Source of the DNA: Filomicrobium sp.
GTDB taxonomy: Bacteria; Pseudomonadota; Alphaproteobacteria; Rhizobiales; Hyphomicrobiaceae
Length of the DNA: 32,785 nucleotides
Reading direction: 5' to 3'
NCBI GenBank assembly: GCA_002689605.1
Contig: NZGY01000103.1
Location: 19,437 to 52,221, forward strand
How positions within the stretch are numbered: the first letter of the stretch is position 1; each line of letters opens with the position of its first letter. The position numbers and the translations under genes are program-made. The notes beneath the pieces were generated by a model. That model was given only the letters and a program-made list of their open reading frames with translations. It made no database searches and was not told where the DNA came from. Below are positions 25,208-32,785 of this stretch, in pieces.

Positions 25208-27222
25208 GACTTTCGCTCCAGAACGATGCAATCATTCGCAGTCAGTCTTGCTAACCAGTCAGGAGGGACCACTGTCACGGAGCTGGCTTCTTCTATCAGA
25301 GCTGGCCCCTCGATTGACTCGTTAAGTGGCAACGCACCGCGCCTATAAATGTCTGTGGTGATAACTCGCTCGTCGAATACCACGTTCCGCACACCAACAT
25401 GGGCGCCATCTCTTGCACGACCGGTAGTGTTCAACTCCGGAAGTGAAGGTTTATCTGTTACACCCCATGCCGTTAGTCGGAAGTTGACGATCTCACTCCC
25501 GCCATCAGGAGCATCACCGTATCGATCAGCGTAGACTTCGCGGAACGCCGCATCGATTTCACCCATCGATGTAAAATCAAGAGGGATCGCGACAGACAAT
25601 TCAAAAGCCTGTCCGATATAGCGCATATCGAGCCTCACCTCGAAACGCTGTTTATCAGGTGGAAATCCTGCGGCGTCCAATTCGCTGCGTCCATCTGCAA
25701 GAAGCTCATCCAGGACGGCTCTGGCGTTCTTTTCCGGTAACTCAGCGGTGGCAGCGACATGCGTTCGGGCAAATTCTCGCCGCAGGTCGGCAACGAGCAA
25801 ACCGAAGGCTGAAAAATTTGCTGGCATTGGTGGAACAAGAACGGTTCCCATCCCGAGTTCATCCGCAATTGCTGTTGCGTGAAGGGGACCGGCACCTCCA
25901 TAAGCCATCAATGCAAAGTCGCGAGGATCCAAACCTTGCATAACCGAAATTTCCTTGATTGCACCCGTCATGTTCACGACTGCAATCTTCTTAATGCCCT
26001 CGGCCATTGCCTGCGTGCCAAGACCGACTTGACCGGCAAGCTCCGCGACGGCTGCCAAGGCCAAGTCGCCATCCAAGGCAAGGCCACTGTCTTGCTGCCC
26101 AGACGGCAGTCGCCCCAGAACCACATTAGCATCGGTTACAGTCGGCTCCGTCCCGCCCCGCCCATAAGCAGCCGGCCCCGGAACTGCACCAGCTGATCGC
26201 GGTCCAACACGAAGCACACTACCGGCATCGTAAGATGCAATGCTCCCGCCACCAGCCCCAACCGTCTTGATGTCAATCTGCTGAAACTTCACCGGGTATC
26301 GGCCAACCCGGCCCATTCCTGTCATGGCAAATGAACCGTCGCGGATGAGGCAAACGTCTGTGGACGTCCCTCCCATGTCACAGGTAATAACGTTCTTGAA
26401 CCCAGATGCTTCACCAACAAATTGCGCTGCAATCACACCAGCTGCAGGACCGGACAACATCGATAAAGCTGGCAGAGCCTCGATACGTTTGTCTGGCAGC
26501 GTCCCACCGCTGGACGTCATTATCGCAACCTCAGCACTGCAACCTTTTTCAGAGAGGCGCTTACGCAGGGCACCAAGATAACGCTGCATACGTGGAGCAA
26601 CGTAGGCATTTAGAGCTGTCGTAGAGAAACGCTCATGCTCACGGTATTCGGGGAGCACGTCTGATGATGTTGCAATCACTGCCGAAGGTAATACTCGGCC
26701 GAGAATCTCAGCTGTACGCTGCTCATGCTCGGATGTCTTATACGAATGCAGATAGCAAACGGCAACGGCCTCGCAGTTCTCCTTTGCGAGAACCCGAGCA
26801 GCTTCTTCTACCGCGGTCACGTCCAACGGTACCACGACATTACCATGCACATCGATACGTTCTGGAATCTCGAAGCACCTATCACGCTCCAGAAGAGGTT
26901 CCGGAGCGGTTGCTTTAATGTTGTACATCAATGTGCGATTACCGCGACCAGTAATGAATATATCTCGATGGCCTTTAGTGACGAGAGCAGCTATGCGGGC
27001 CCCGGAGCGCTCCAAGGCCGTATTCGTCGCCACGGTAGAACCATGGGCAAAGCGAGTAAGGCCAGCCGCATCCACACCCAGGGCCTCGAGACCGGTAAGC
27101 ATCCCTTCTGATTGATCAGCAGGAGTCGATGCCGTCTTTGCGAGTGTAATTTCCCGCGTTGCGCTATCATAGAGCACCAGATCCGTAAATGTTCCGCCGA
27201 CATCAACACCAACCCACAGCAA
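25204..27222 (-). CDS. Hydantoinase A/oxoprolinase family ATPase subunit (HyuA1)
   Basis: This 672-residue ATPase subunit pairs with HyuB1 through a four-base overlap. The phosphate-1 motif is G-V-D-V-G-G-T-F-T-D near the N-terminus, followed by H-G-S-T-V-A-T-N-T-A-L-E-R. The second loop D-M-G-G-T-S-T-D is the standard 5-oxoprolinase form, unlike HyuA2. The start is TTG at 27222, supported by GGGAGA seven bases upstream and by the need to include the phosphate motif. There are 14 bases between the crotonase stop and this start. The pair would hydrolyse a cyclic amide or imide with ATP in the cytoplasm. The substrate is unknown. Confidence 0.9.
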   Translation of the reverse strand: MLWVGVDVGGTFTDLVLYDSATREITLAKTASTPADQSEGMLTGLEALGVDAAGLTRFAHGSTVATNTALERSGARIAALVTKGHRDIFITGRGNRTLMYNIKATAPEPLLERDRCFEIPERIDVHGNVVVPLDVTAVEEAARVLAKENCEAVAVCYLHSYKTSEHEQRTAEILGRVLPSAVIATSSDVLPEYREHERFSTTALNAYVAPRMQRYLGALRKRLSEKGCSAEVAIMTSSGGTLPDKRIEALPALSMLSGPAAGVIAAQFVGEASGFKNVITCDMGGTSTDVCLIRDGSFAMTGMGRVGRYPVKFQQIDIKTVGAGGGSIASYDAGSVLRVGPRSAGAVPGPAAYGRGGTEPTVTDANVVLGRLPSGQQDSGLALDGDLALAAVAELAGQVGLGTQAMAEGIKKIAVVNMTGAIKEISVMQGLDPRDFALMAYGGAGPLHATAIADELGMGTVLVPPMPANFSAFGLLVADLRREFARTHVAATAELPEKNARAVLDELLADGRSELDAAGFPPDKQRFEVRLDMRYIGQAFELSVAIPLDFTSMGEIDAAFREVYADRYGDAPDGGSEIVNFRLTAWGVTDKPSLPELNTTGRARDGAHVGVRNVVFDERVITTDIYRRGALPLNESIEGPALIEEASSVTVVPPDWLARLTANDCIVLERKS

Positions 27223-27236
27223 ACTCTTTTCTCCCG

Positions 27237-28040
27237 CTACACACCGCGAAACTTCGGATCACGTTTCTCTGCGAAGGCTGCAACGCCTTCCTTGTAGTCC
27301 TCGCTGACAATGGCTTCATCTGCGACAGCCTGGATCGCGCCTTCTCGCTCGCTGGTTTCGCTGCGTGCGATGGCATCAAGCACGACTTTCGCTCCCTTGA
27401 TCGTCAGCGGTGCGGAAAGTTTGAGACCATTTGCAAAATCCAATGCGGCACCTAGCGCATCTGAATCCGAACGATGTGTCGCCATGCCAACCTGCAGAGC
27501 CTCATCAGCTGAGTAACGGCGGCCGGTAAAAAGCACTTCCTTCGCAACCGCCAACCCGACAGCGTCAAACAAGGCCCGCGTCTCTACGACACCATAGACG
27601 TTGGATAGGCGAGCGGCCGGGATGCCAAAATAGGCGCTCGCATCTGCGAAACGAAAATCACAAGATAAAGCTAGACCGACCCCCCCTCCAAAACACGGCC
27701 CGGAGATCGCAGCAATGGTAACCTTCGTGCATTGCGCGATTGCTATTTGGCAGGCGTCGCCTGCTGCCTCATAAGCTCGCCCTTCTTCAATCGTACTGCG
27801 CACCTCATCAAATTCCGAGATGTCGGCTCCGGCACAAAACGCACCACCACTTCCACAGAGGATCACTGCGCGCACGTCAGCTGCATGAGACAACTCGGAA
27901 AATATGCGGCCAAGCTCTTTCCACATGGCCAGCCTCATGGCATTTCGTCGGTTCGGCTGATTGATCGTTACAACGGCTATGGCCGCATCCGATCGATCAA
28001 CGAGAAGCGCACCATCCAGAAATACTTCAATTGAAGACAA
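27237..28040 (-). CDS. Enoyl-CoA hydratase/isomerase (crotonase) family protein
   Basis: This 267-residue protein has the crotonase fold. The oxyanion segment G-G-A-F-C-A-G-A-D-I is at 65-74, and the second oxyanion region is G-P-C-F-G-G-G (114-120). Aligned by hand with mitochondrial enoyl-CoA hydratase, the two catalytic glutamates (Glu144 and Glu164 in rat) correspond to Gly122 and Ala142 here. It therefore belongs to a crotonase subgroup without the normal water-activating pair and may catalyse a different CoA-thioester reaction. It begins the five-gene minus-strand operon. The start is TTG at 28040, with GGAG about ten bases upstream and an in-frame TAG close by, so no upstream start is possible. 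Confidence 0.88.
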   Translation of the reverse strand: MSSIEVFLDGALLVDRSDAAIAVVTINQPNRRNAMRLAMWKELGRIFSELSHAADVRAVILCGSGGAFCAGADISEFDEVRSTIEEGRAYEAAGDACQIAIAQCTKVTIAAISGPCFGGGVGLALSCDFRFADASAYFGIPAARLSNVYGVVETRALFDAVGLAVAKEVLFTGRRYSADEALQVGMATHRSDSDALGAALDFANGLKLSAPLTIKGAKVVLDAIARSETSEREGAIQAVADEAIVSEDYKEGVAAFAEKRDPKFRGV

Positions 28041-28286
28041 TTCAGTCTACTCCGCGTGCAAATAGCGACAATCCTGCTTTCAGGATGAACGTGAAGAAGT
28101 CTTGTGGCAATGCAGGAGACGACAGATCAGAAGTGCGATGCACAGGACGAAAGACAACCAGCAGTACAGGTTTGAGCGACCCCCCCTTCGCTCTTCATGT
28201 AAGTGATGCCAAGATGCTTGTTGACCTGCCAAATTCATGATCTCCTGATCTCAATAGAAGATCAAACTCTGACAAGTGAGGATTGC
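28041..28286. promoter_or_regulatory. Divergent region, HyuAB operon / aminotransferase
   Basis: These 246 bases lie between divergently read genes and should contain both promoters. Small inverted repeats are present: TCCTG/CAGGA around 28073-28086 and GAGCG/CGCTC at 28174-28193, around a run of seven C. The open frame that begins at 28203 and runs into the aminotransferase does not read like protein before residue 29. No convincing -35/-10 pair was found. Confidence 0.45.
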
Positions 28287-29660
28287 ATGACCCAGCTACC
28301 AAACAGCCTACGCGCGCTTGATCAGGCAAGTCTCATTCATCCCCAATCCAATCTCCGCACTCGCCTCGAAGAAGGTCCAACCATTATGACGCGCGGAAAT
28401 GGGATCTTTGTCTATGATGATGCTGGCAAGGAATACCTTGAAGCAGCAGCCGGGCTTTGGTGTGCTTCACTAGGTTTTGGTGTCGAGAGGCTGGCCAAAG
28501 TTGCTTACGACCAGATGTGTAAAGTTGGCTACTACCACATCTACCGAGACACATCGAACGAGACCGCAATCGAACTTGCCGCCAAGCTGTTGGAGATTGC
28601 GCCGGTTCCTATGTCGAAGGTCTTCTTTCAATGCTCCGGGTCTGAAGCAAACGATACCGCAGTGAAGATCGTATGGTACTACTGGCATGCCATGGGCAAA
28701 CCGGAACGCAAGAAAATCATAGGTCGTCTCCATGCCTACCACGGTTCGACATGCGCAGCCTCCAGCATCTCCGGCAAACCCGACATGCACTTCGAAAGCG
28801 GTCTGCCTTTCAATGGATTTCTCCACACCGAATACCCTAACTATTACCGATGCCAACAGGGTGGTGAAAGCGAAGAAGAGTTCTCCTCGCGCATGGCTGC
28901 GTCTCTTGAACAACTGATACTCGAAGAAGGACCTGAAACTGTTGCTGCATTCTGGGCGGAGCCAGTCATGGGTGCAGGCGGCGCCGTCATTCCGCCAGCA
29001 GGCTATTTCGAAAAGATCCAGGCTGTTCTACAGAAGTACGACATCTTGTTCGTCGCCGATGAAGTCATTTGCGGCTTCGGCAGAACAGGAAACATGTGGG
29101 GCTCACAAACATTCAGCCTGAAGCCCGACATGGTGTCATGTGCAAAAGCGTTGTCAGCCGGACTACAACCAATCTCAGCATTGATGCTCAATGAACGTGT
29201 TTTCCAGGGTCTCATGACGCAGAGCGACAAGGTCGGACATTTAGCACACGGCTATACGTATGCTGGCCATCCAGTGACGACTGCCGTTGCCTTGGAGACC
29301 CTGAAGATCTACGACGAGATGGATGTCGTCGGACATGTCAGGAATGTTGAGCCGACTTTCGTTGCAGAAATGACTGCTCTTGAAGATCATCCACTTATCG
29401 GAGAGTTCCGCGGTATCGGCTTGATTGGTGCTCTCGAAGTCGTCAAGGATAAGACGGCACGTGAACCTTATCCCAGCGAAACCAACGTCATCGGCCTGAT
29501 TGGTGCCAATGCCCGCAAGCATGGCCTCATTCTGCGTCTGATCGGTAATAGGATCGCCTTCTCTCCACCTCAGATCATCTCTTCTGCTGAAATCTCCGAG
29601 ATGGCGAAAAGGTTAAAACTGGCGCTTGATGATACATATACCCAAGTAAGGGTGAACTAG
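28287..29660 (+). CDS. Class III pyridoxal-phosphate aminotransferase (omega-amino acid type)
   Basis: This 457-residue PLP enzyme belongs to the class III group that transfers the terminal amino group of omega-amino acids or amines to pyruvate or 2-oxoglutarate. The phosphate-binding G-S-E (118-120), Y-H-G (151-153), Asp258 in A-D-E-V-I-C-G-F-G-R-T-G (pyridine nitrogen) and the Schiff-base Lys287 in S-C-A-K-A-L-S are all visible. The start at ATG 28287 is supported by GTGAGGA at 28276-28282; the ATG at 28203 would add 28 atypical residues. It diverges from the HyuAB operon. A lactam or hydantoin opened by HyuAB would leave an amino acid such as this enzyme could use, as the caprolactam pathway illustrates. 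Substrate unproven. Confidence 0.92.
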   Translation: MTQLPNSLRALDQASLIHPQSNLRTRLEEGPTIMTRGNGIFVYDDAGKEYLEAAAGLWCASLGFGVERLAKVAYDQMCKVGYYHIYRDTSNETAIELAAKLLEIAPVPMSKVFFQCSGSEANDTAVKIVWYYWHAMGKPERKKIIGRLHAYHGSTCAASSISGKPDMHFESGLPFNGFLHTEYPNYYRCQQGGESEEEFSSRMAASLEQLILEEGPETVAAFWAEPVMGAGGAVIPPAGYFEKIQAVLQKYDILFVADEVICGFGRTGNMWGSQTFSLKPDMVSCAKALSAGLQPISALMLNERVFQGLMTQSDKVGHLAHGYTYAGHPVTTAVALETLKIYDEMDVVGHVRNVEPTFVAEMTALEDHPLIGEFRGIGLIGALEVVKDKTAREPYPSETNVIGLIGANARKHGLILRLIGNRIAFSPPQIISSAEISEMAKRLKLALDDTYTQVRVN

Positions 29661-29672
29661 TCCCTTTGGGCA

Positions 29673-29715
29673 GGAAAGGTCGGAAAGATTACCGCGTGAG
29701 CACGACCTTTCCGAC
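29673..29715. terminator. Convergent hairpin between aminotransferase and quinone reductase genes
   Basis: GGAAAGGTCG (29673-29682) pairs perfectly with CGACCTTTCC (29703-29712) around a 20-base loop that includes the quinone reductase stop. A second, overlapping stem is possible: GTCGGAAAG (29680-29688) with CTTTCCGAC (29707-29715). It could act as a shared terminator for the convergent transcripts, but no strong T tail follows. Confidence 0.45.
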
Positions 29716-30666
29716 AGCTCTCCGCTCTGAGAGCTGAGCTATCGCCGTGCTCCCCTCCTCCAGGCCGTAGGTTGCCATAACTCGAGGCTTGAACTGCCCC
29801 TTGCTATAACTGTCCAAGAGTTCTGTCAGCCGCTGCCGCGTTTCGTCTGGAAAACGATGGCTATGCTCACCGAAAATAACGCCAGTCACTGAAAAGTTCT
29901 TCACCAGGATCATGTTGGCGGCGACGCTCGGAATATCTCCCGACGCGAATCCGACCACAAGAATGCGTCCTTCCCACCCAATACATCTAACCGATTGCGT
30001 AAACGCATCCCCACCGACGGGATCAAATACGACATCGACACCTCTTCCATCTGTCAACGCCCGCACTTGGTCACGCAGATCATCTTCATTGTAATTCACT
30101 ACGTCATCTGCGCCGTGTTCTCTCGCGATGTCGAGTTTTTCCTTGCTGCTCGCGGCAGCGATAACCCGGGCACCAAGAGACTTGCCAACCTCGATCGCTG
30201 CCAATCCGACTCCACCCGCGGCACCTAGCACGAGAAGGCTCTCGCCCTGCTGAAGTTGACCGCGATATTCGAGGGCAAAATGAGCTGTTCCGTAAGCCAC
30301 AGGGAACGCGGCGGCCGTAACGTAATCCATCGCATCAGGTATGGGCGTCACAATACCTGCCGGTAGAACAATTTCGTCCGCATGCGCACCACCAAATCGC
30401 GCAAAAGCCATCACCCGATCGCTGGGTTTGACATGATCAACCCCATCAGCGCATGTGAGCACCTCACCGGTCAACTCAAGCCCGGGCACAAACGGCAGGT
30501 CCGGCTTGACCTGATACTTGCCCTCAACCATCAGGATGTCGGGAAAATTAATCCCGGACGCCTTAACGGCAATTCGCACCTGGCCAGCTCCCAGCTGAGG
30601 AGAGGGCAACTCTCCAACTTCCAGGTTCGCAATCGATCCAAGTGACCGACATAAAAGTGCTCGCAT
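29689..30666 (-). CDS. Zinc-free quinone oxidoreductase (Qor-like, MDR family)
   Basis: This 325-residue protein is a medium-chain reductase without the structural zinc Cys cluster. The N-terminal domain has F-P-D-I-L-M-V-E-G-K-Y typical of NADPH:quinone reductases. The NADP Rossmann loop is A-A-G-G-V-G at 149-154 (with L-G-A just before), and V-V-F-D-P-V-G-G follows. Such enzymes reduce quinones, enones or acyl-CoA-derived double bonds with NADPH. The start ATG has GGAGAGGG about eight bases upstream. It is monocistronic by appearance, converging on the aminotransferase gene with 28 bases between stops. Confidence 0.93.
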   Translation of the reverse strand: MRALLCRSLGSIANLEVGELPSPQLGAGQVRIAVKASGINFPDILMVEGKYQVKPDLPFVPGLELTGEVLTCADGVDHVKPSDRVMAFARFGGAHADEIVLPAGIVTPIPDAMDYVTAAAFPVAYGTAHFALEYRGQLQQGESLLVLGAAGGVGLAAIEVGKSLGARVIAAASSKEKLDIAREHGADDVVNYNEDDLRDQVRALTDGRGVDVVFDPVGGDAFTQSVRCIGWEGRILVVGFASGDIPSVAANMILVKNFSVTGVIFGEHSHRFPDETRQRLTELLDSYSKGQFKPRVMATYGLEEGSTAIAQLSERRAVGKVVLTR

Positions 30667-30928
30667 GGTTTTATCCCTCTCCGGCTAGCGGGTTCCGAGC
30701 TCCAATCAGCTAAGCTCAGTCATTGCCGCAATTCACTAGCTCTCTGCAGTTATGCAACGCCCAGCATCTACAGCAAGTCATAAGGGCAAGCTAGGAACCA
30801 ACCATTCTTTAGTAATATTAAACTATGTTTGCCTCTGTAGAGCTAGCCGTTAACAGTTTGGAAATATTAACGTTCCTCATGGCTACTCTGAACACCCAAG
30901 TGCCTAAGAAAGGCTGGAATCGGGCAGG
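30667..30928. promoter_or_regulatory. AT-rich divergent region, quinone reductase / glycosyltransferase
   Basis: These 262 bases contain no gene. The middle part, about 30800-30880, is clearly AT-richer than its surroundings and includes TAATATTAAAC and GTTAA...TTAAC, with arms about 13 bases apart. This is where I would expect the glycosyltransferase promoter; exact elements cannot be named. It also marks the change from catabolic to envelope genes. Confidence 0.4.
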
Positions 30929-31990
30929 ATGGCAAAGCTAATTATCCAAATTCCATGTCTTAATGAAGAAGGCACGCTGGCGGTCACACTTCGAGACCTA
31001 CCACGCTCCGTACCTGGCTTCGACAAAGTCGAGTGGCTAATCATTGACGACGGCAGCACGGATGAGACCTCCCGTGTCGCGCAGGAAAACGGTGTCGACC
31101 ATATCGTTCGTCATACAGGCAACCGCGGTCTTGCCGTCGCCTTTATGACAGGCCTTCAAGCCTGTCTCGAAAGAGGCGCTGACGTGATCGTCAATACTGA
31201 TGCCGACAACCAGTATTGCGCTGCGGATATCCCTCTTCTAACGGATCCAGTCGTGAGCGGGGAAGCCGAGATAGCAATTGGCGAGCGCCCAATCTCCAGT
31301 ATCGCGCACTTCTCGCCAGTCAAAAAGGCGCTACAGAAAATTGGTAGCTGGGTTGTCCGGCAGGTTAGCAAGACAAATGTTGCAGATGCGCCAAGCGGTT
31401 TCAGGGCCATCTCGCGATCTGCCGCTCAAAGCCTGGTCGTATTCAACGAGTACACCTATACGCTTGAAACAATTATTCAGGCTGGTCAGAAAAATCTGCG
31501 GGTCGTGTCGGTCCCAATTCGCGTAAATGAAGATCTCCGGCCTTCGCGGCTTGTAAAGAGCATTCCGACGTATCTGCGCCGTTCGATCCTGACGATGTTC
31601 CGCATCTTCGTCATCTACCGACCATTGCGCGTCTTCGGAACTCTGTCCGCAGTTCTATTGACTGCAGGCTTTCTGCTCGGAGCACGGTTCGTCTATTTCT
31701 ACATGACGGGTGACGGCGAGGGTAAAATTCAATCGCTCATACTCGCCAGCATCTTGTTGACAGTCGGATTTCAAACCGGACTCGTCGCGCTCCTGGCCGA
31801 CGTTATCGCCGCCAATCGCCGCCTGCTTGAAGATATTCGCAGCTTTCAGCTCTCATCAATCAACCCGCAACAACAGCAGGCAGATCCTGAGCGACTGGAT
31901 GCGCAGCTACAGTTGTTGAAAAAGATGACAGCCGAAGCGGCAGCGCGTGAGCACACAGTATCACCTGGCATAACGGCTCGGGAGGCCTGA
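30929..31990 (+). CDS. Family 2 glycosyltransferase with C-terminal membrane helices
   Basis: This 353-residue protein starts with a GT-A domain (about 1-225): I-I-Q-I-P-C-L-N-E-E-G, D-D-G-S-T-D-E-T at 40-47, and the metal-binding D-A-D at 91-93. About two hydrophobic helices follow (roughly 230-250 and 265-285), then a hydrophilic Gln-rich tail with many charged residues. This layout fits polyprenyl-phosphate sugar transferases (GtrB/DPM1-like) that work at the inner membrane. With a methyltransferase four bases downstream and a flippase-like frame next, it probably belongs to a surface glycan or glycolipid operon unrelated to the catabolic genes. Confidence 0.9.
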   Translation: MAKLIIQIPCLNEEGTLAVTLRDLPRSVPGFDKVEWLIIDDGSTDETSRVAQENGVDHIVRHTGNRGLAVAFMTGLQACLERGADVIVNTDADNQYCAADIPLLTDPVVSGEAEIAIGERPISSIAHFSPVKKALQKIGSWVVRQVSKTNVADAPSGFRAISRSAAQSLVVFNEYTYTLETIIQAGQKNLRVVSVPIRVNEDLRPSRLVKSIPTYLRRSILTMFRIFVIYRPLRVFGTLSAVLLTAGFLLGARFVYFYMTGDGEGKIQSLILASILLTVGFQTGLVALLADVIAANRRLLEDIRSFQLSSINPQQQQADPERLDAQLQLLKKMTAEAAAREHTVSPGITAREA

Positions 31991-31994
31991 GAAC

Positions 31995-32633
31995 ATGCAG
32001 GGTGCAGGCGGTCTTGCTGAAGATGGCGTAATCATCGGCAACACACTCGACAAGTACGGCTCATGCAATCCGATTGTCCGCCGGATCATTGAAGGATTTG
32101 ACCAATCCCTCTCCCAACTTGTTGCGACCGCAAACCCGAGATCAATTCATGAAGTCGGGTGTGGTGAAGGCTACTGGGTAGTCAAATGGTGTAACGAGGG
32201 CATCGACGCCCGAGGCAGCGACTTTTCGGAAAAGGTGATTGCCATGGCGCAGTCACACGCGTCCGCTTCGGCAATCGACAACAACCGCTTCTTTGTGCGT
32301 AGCATCTATGAACTCGAGGCCGATCGCGATGCAGCAGATCTCATCGTTTGCTGCGAAGTCCTTGAACATCTCGAAGAGCCAGAAAAGGCTCTTGAGGCAC
32401 TAGCGCGCACGACCAAGAAAGACCTCATCATCAGCGTACCACGGGAGCCGCTTTGGTGTGCCCTCAACATGGCACGAGGTAAGTATTGGTCTTCATTCGG
32501 GAATACACCAGGGCACCTTCAGAACTGGTCCAAGTCTGGTATCGTCAAGCTAGCATCTCGCTACTTTGATATTGAACGAGTGTTGTCTCCTCTTCCCTGG
32601 ACAATGATCCATTGCAAGCCCAAGTCGAACTAG
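31995..32633 (+). CDS. Class I SAM-dependent methyltransferase
   Basis: This 212-residue protein has the SAM-binding loop E-V-G-C-G-E-G-Y-W (53-61), an acidic residue at the end of the second strand (G-S-D-F-S, near residue 76) and the fourth-strand segment D-L-I-V-C-C-E-V-L-E-H (about 115-125), as in Methyltransf_11/23-type proteins. The acceptor is unknown. It starts four bases after the glycosyltransferase stop with GGGAGG upstream, so the two are in one operon and probably act on the same lipid-linked or surface sugar. Confidence 0.9.
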   Translation: MQGAGGLAEDGVIIGNTLDKYGSCNPIVRRIIEGFDQSLSQLVATANPRSIHEVGCGEGYWVVKWCNEGIDARGSDFSEKVIAMAQSHASASAIDNNRFFVRSIYELEADRDAADLIVCCEVLEHLEEPEKALEALARTTKKDLIISVPREPLWCALNMARGKYWSSFGNTPGHLQNWSKSGIVKLASRYFDIERVLSPLPWTMIHCKPKSN

Positions 32634-32785
32634 CCCGCCCAAGTGTGGAGGCCACGCCAAAGGTTTGGCTCAATCGCGCCGGGCTGGCAAAGTATGTCCC
32701 TGGAAACATCTTTCAGTTTGTAAGTCGCCATGGACTGGGCCTGGCCGCAGGATTGAACAATCGGCAGTTGATCCGTTCAACTCTG
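32612..32785 (+). CDS. Start of a flippase-like membrane protein, cut by the window end
   Basis: The frame is open from 32576 to the end and includes A-K-Y-V-P-G-N-I-F-Q-F-V-S-R-H, close to the A-K-Y-L-P-G-N-V-x-x-x-x-G-R motif of lysylphosphatidylglycerol-synthase-like flippases. In that family the motif is normally preceded by two membrane helices (about 70-80 residues). Here only about 30 residues fit between the motif and any possible start (TTG 32612, GTG 32645, no ATG), and they are not hydrophobic. The N-terminal part may be missing, or the family member is atypical. The rest lies beyond the window. Confidence 0.4.
   Translation, partial: MQAQVELARPSVEATPKVWLNRAGLAKYVPGNIFQFVSRHGLGLAAGLNNRQLIRSTL

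Noticed and set aside
25208-25231. Longer start for HyuB1 at 25231
   Set aside because: ATG 25207 gives the same four-base ATGA overlap as the other A/B pair; the longer form adds eight atypical residues.
28174-28193. C-run hairpin as a riboswitch or terminator
   Set aside because: Five-base arms around a seven-C run are too weak and there is no known riboswitch core or T tail.
28203-28286. Longer N-terminus of the aminotransferase from ATG 28203
   Set aside because: The added 28 residues have no family similarity, and ATG 28287 has a good GTGAGGA ribosome binding site.
1-32785. CRISPR arrays, insertion sequences, tRNA genes or integrase sites
   Set aside because: No regularly spaced repeats, transposase-like frames, terminal inverted repeats or tRNA cloverleaf were seen by eye.

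Overview
The window looks like part of an alphaproteobacterial chromosome. The basis is a TRAP (DctQM) carrier, CoxLMS-type molybdenum hydroxylase genes, tandem hydantoinase A/B genes and mid-range GC with many short ATGA gene overlaps. This assignment is inferred from gene content and style, not proven. Most of the window (about 3.6-28 kb, probably 1-30.7 kb) is a catabolic accessory region. No rRNA, tRNA, CRISPR array, transposase or transcriptional regulator was seen.

Layout. (1) 1-3552, plus strand: the 3' end of a TRAP small permease, the TRAP large permease with a terminator hairpin behind it, an Asp-type alpha/beta hydrolase and an EamA exporter. (2) 7954-3586, minus strand: a dihydroorotase-like amidohydrolase, an SdhA/FrdA/AprA-type flavoprotein, a one-domain [2Fe-2S] ferredoxin and a divergent PanB-like protein. 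(3) 8108-13642, plus strand, divergent from block 2: molybdenum hydroxylase large subunit, FAD subunit, a CoxS-CoxG fusion, and a DUF1116 (AllG/YlbE-like) protein. A Rieske ferredoxin gene faces this block. (4) 14202-17355: a decayed RND efflux operon. The adaptor has one in-frame TGA. The pump is cut at about residue 616 and joined out of frame to the last ~55 codons of an L,D-transpeptidase gene. (5) 17477-19288: an SnoaL-FMO fusion flavoprotein. (6) 28040-19345, minus strand: crotonase-HyuA1-HyuB1-HyuA2-HyuB2, tightly packed. (7) 28287-29660: class III omega-aminotransferase, convergent with a zinc-free quinone reductase (30666-29689). (8) 30929-end: a membrane glycosyltransferase, a methyltransferase and the start of a flippase-like membrane protein, which looks like unrelated cell-envelope material and marks the edge of the catabolic region.

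Working model (inference). The Mo hydroxylase oxidises an N-heterocycle. The cyclic amidohydrolase and the two ATP-dependent HyuAB pairs open lactam, imide or hydantoin-like rings. The DUF1116 protein may handle a carbamoyl or ureido product. The aminotransferase removes the exposed amine, and the flavoprotein/ferredoxin pair, PanB-like protein and crotonase process the carbon skeleton. The TRAP system is a plausible importer. The substrate cannot be read from the sequence. Several enzymes have altered catalytic motifs (PanB-like, crotonase, HyuB2, Mo subunit), so a pathway not yet described is possible.
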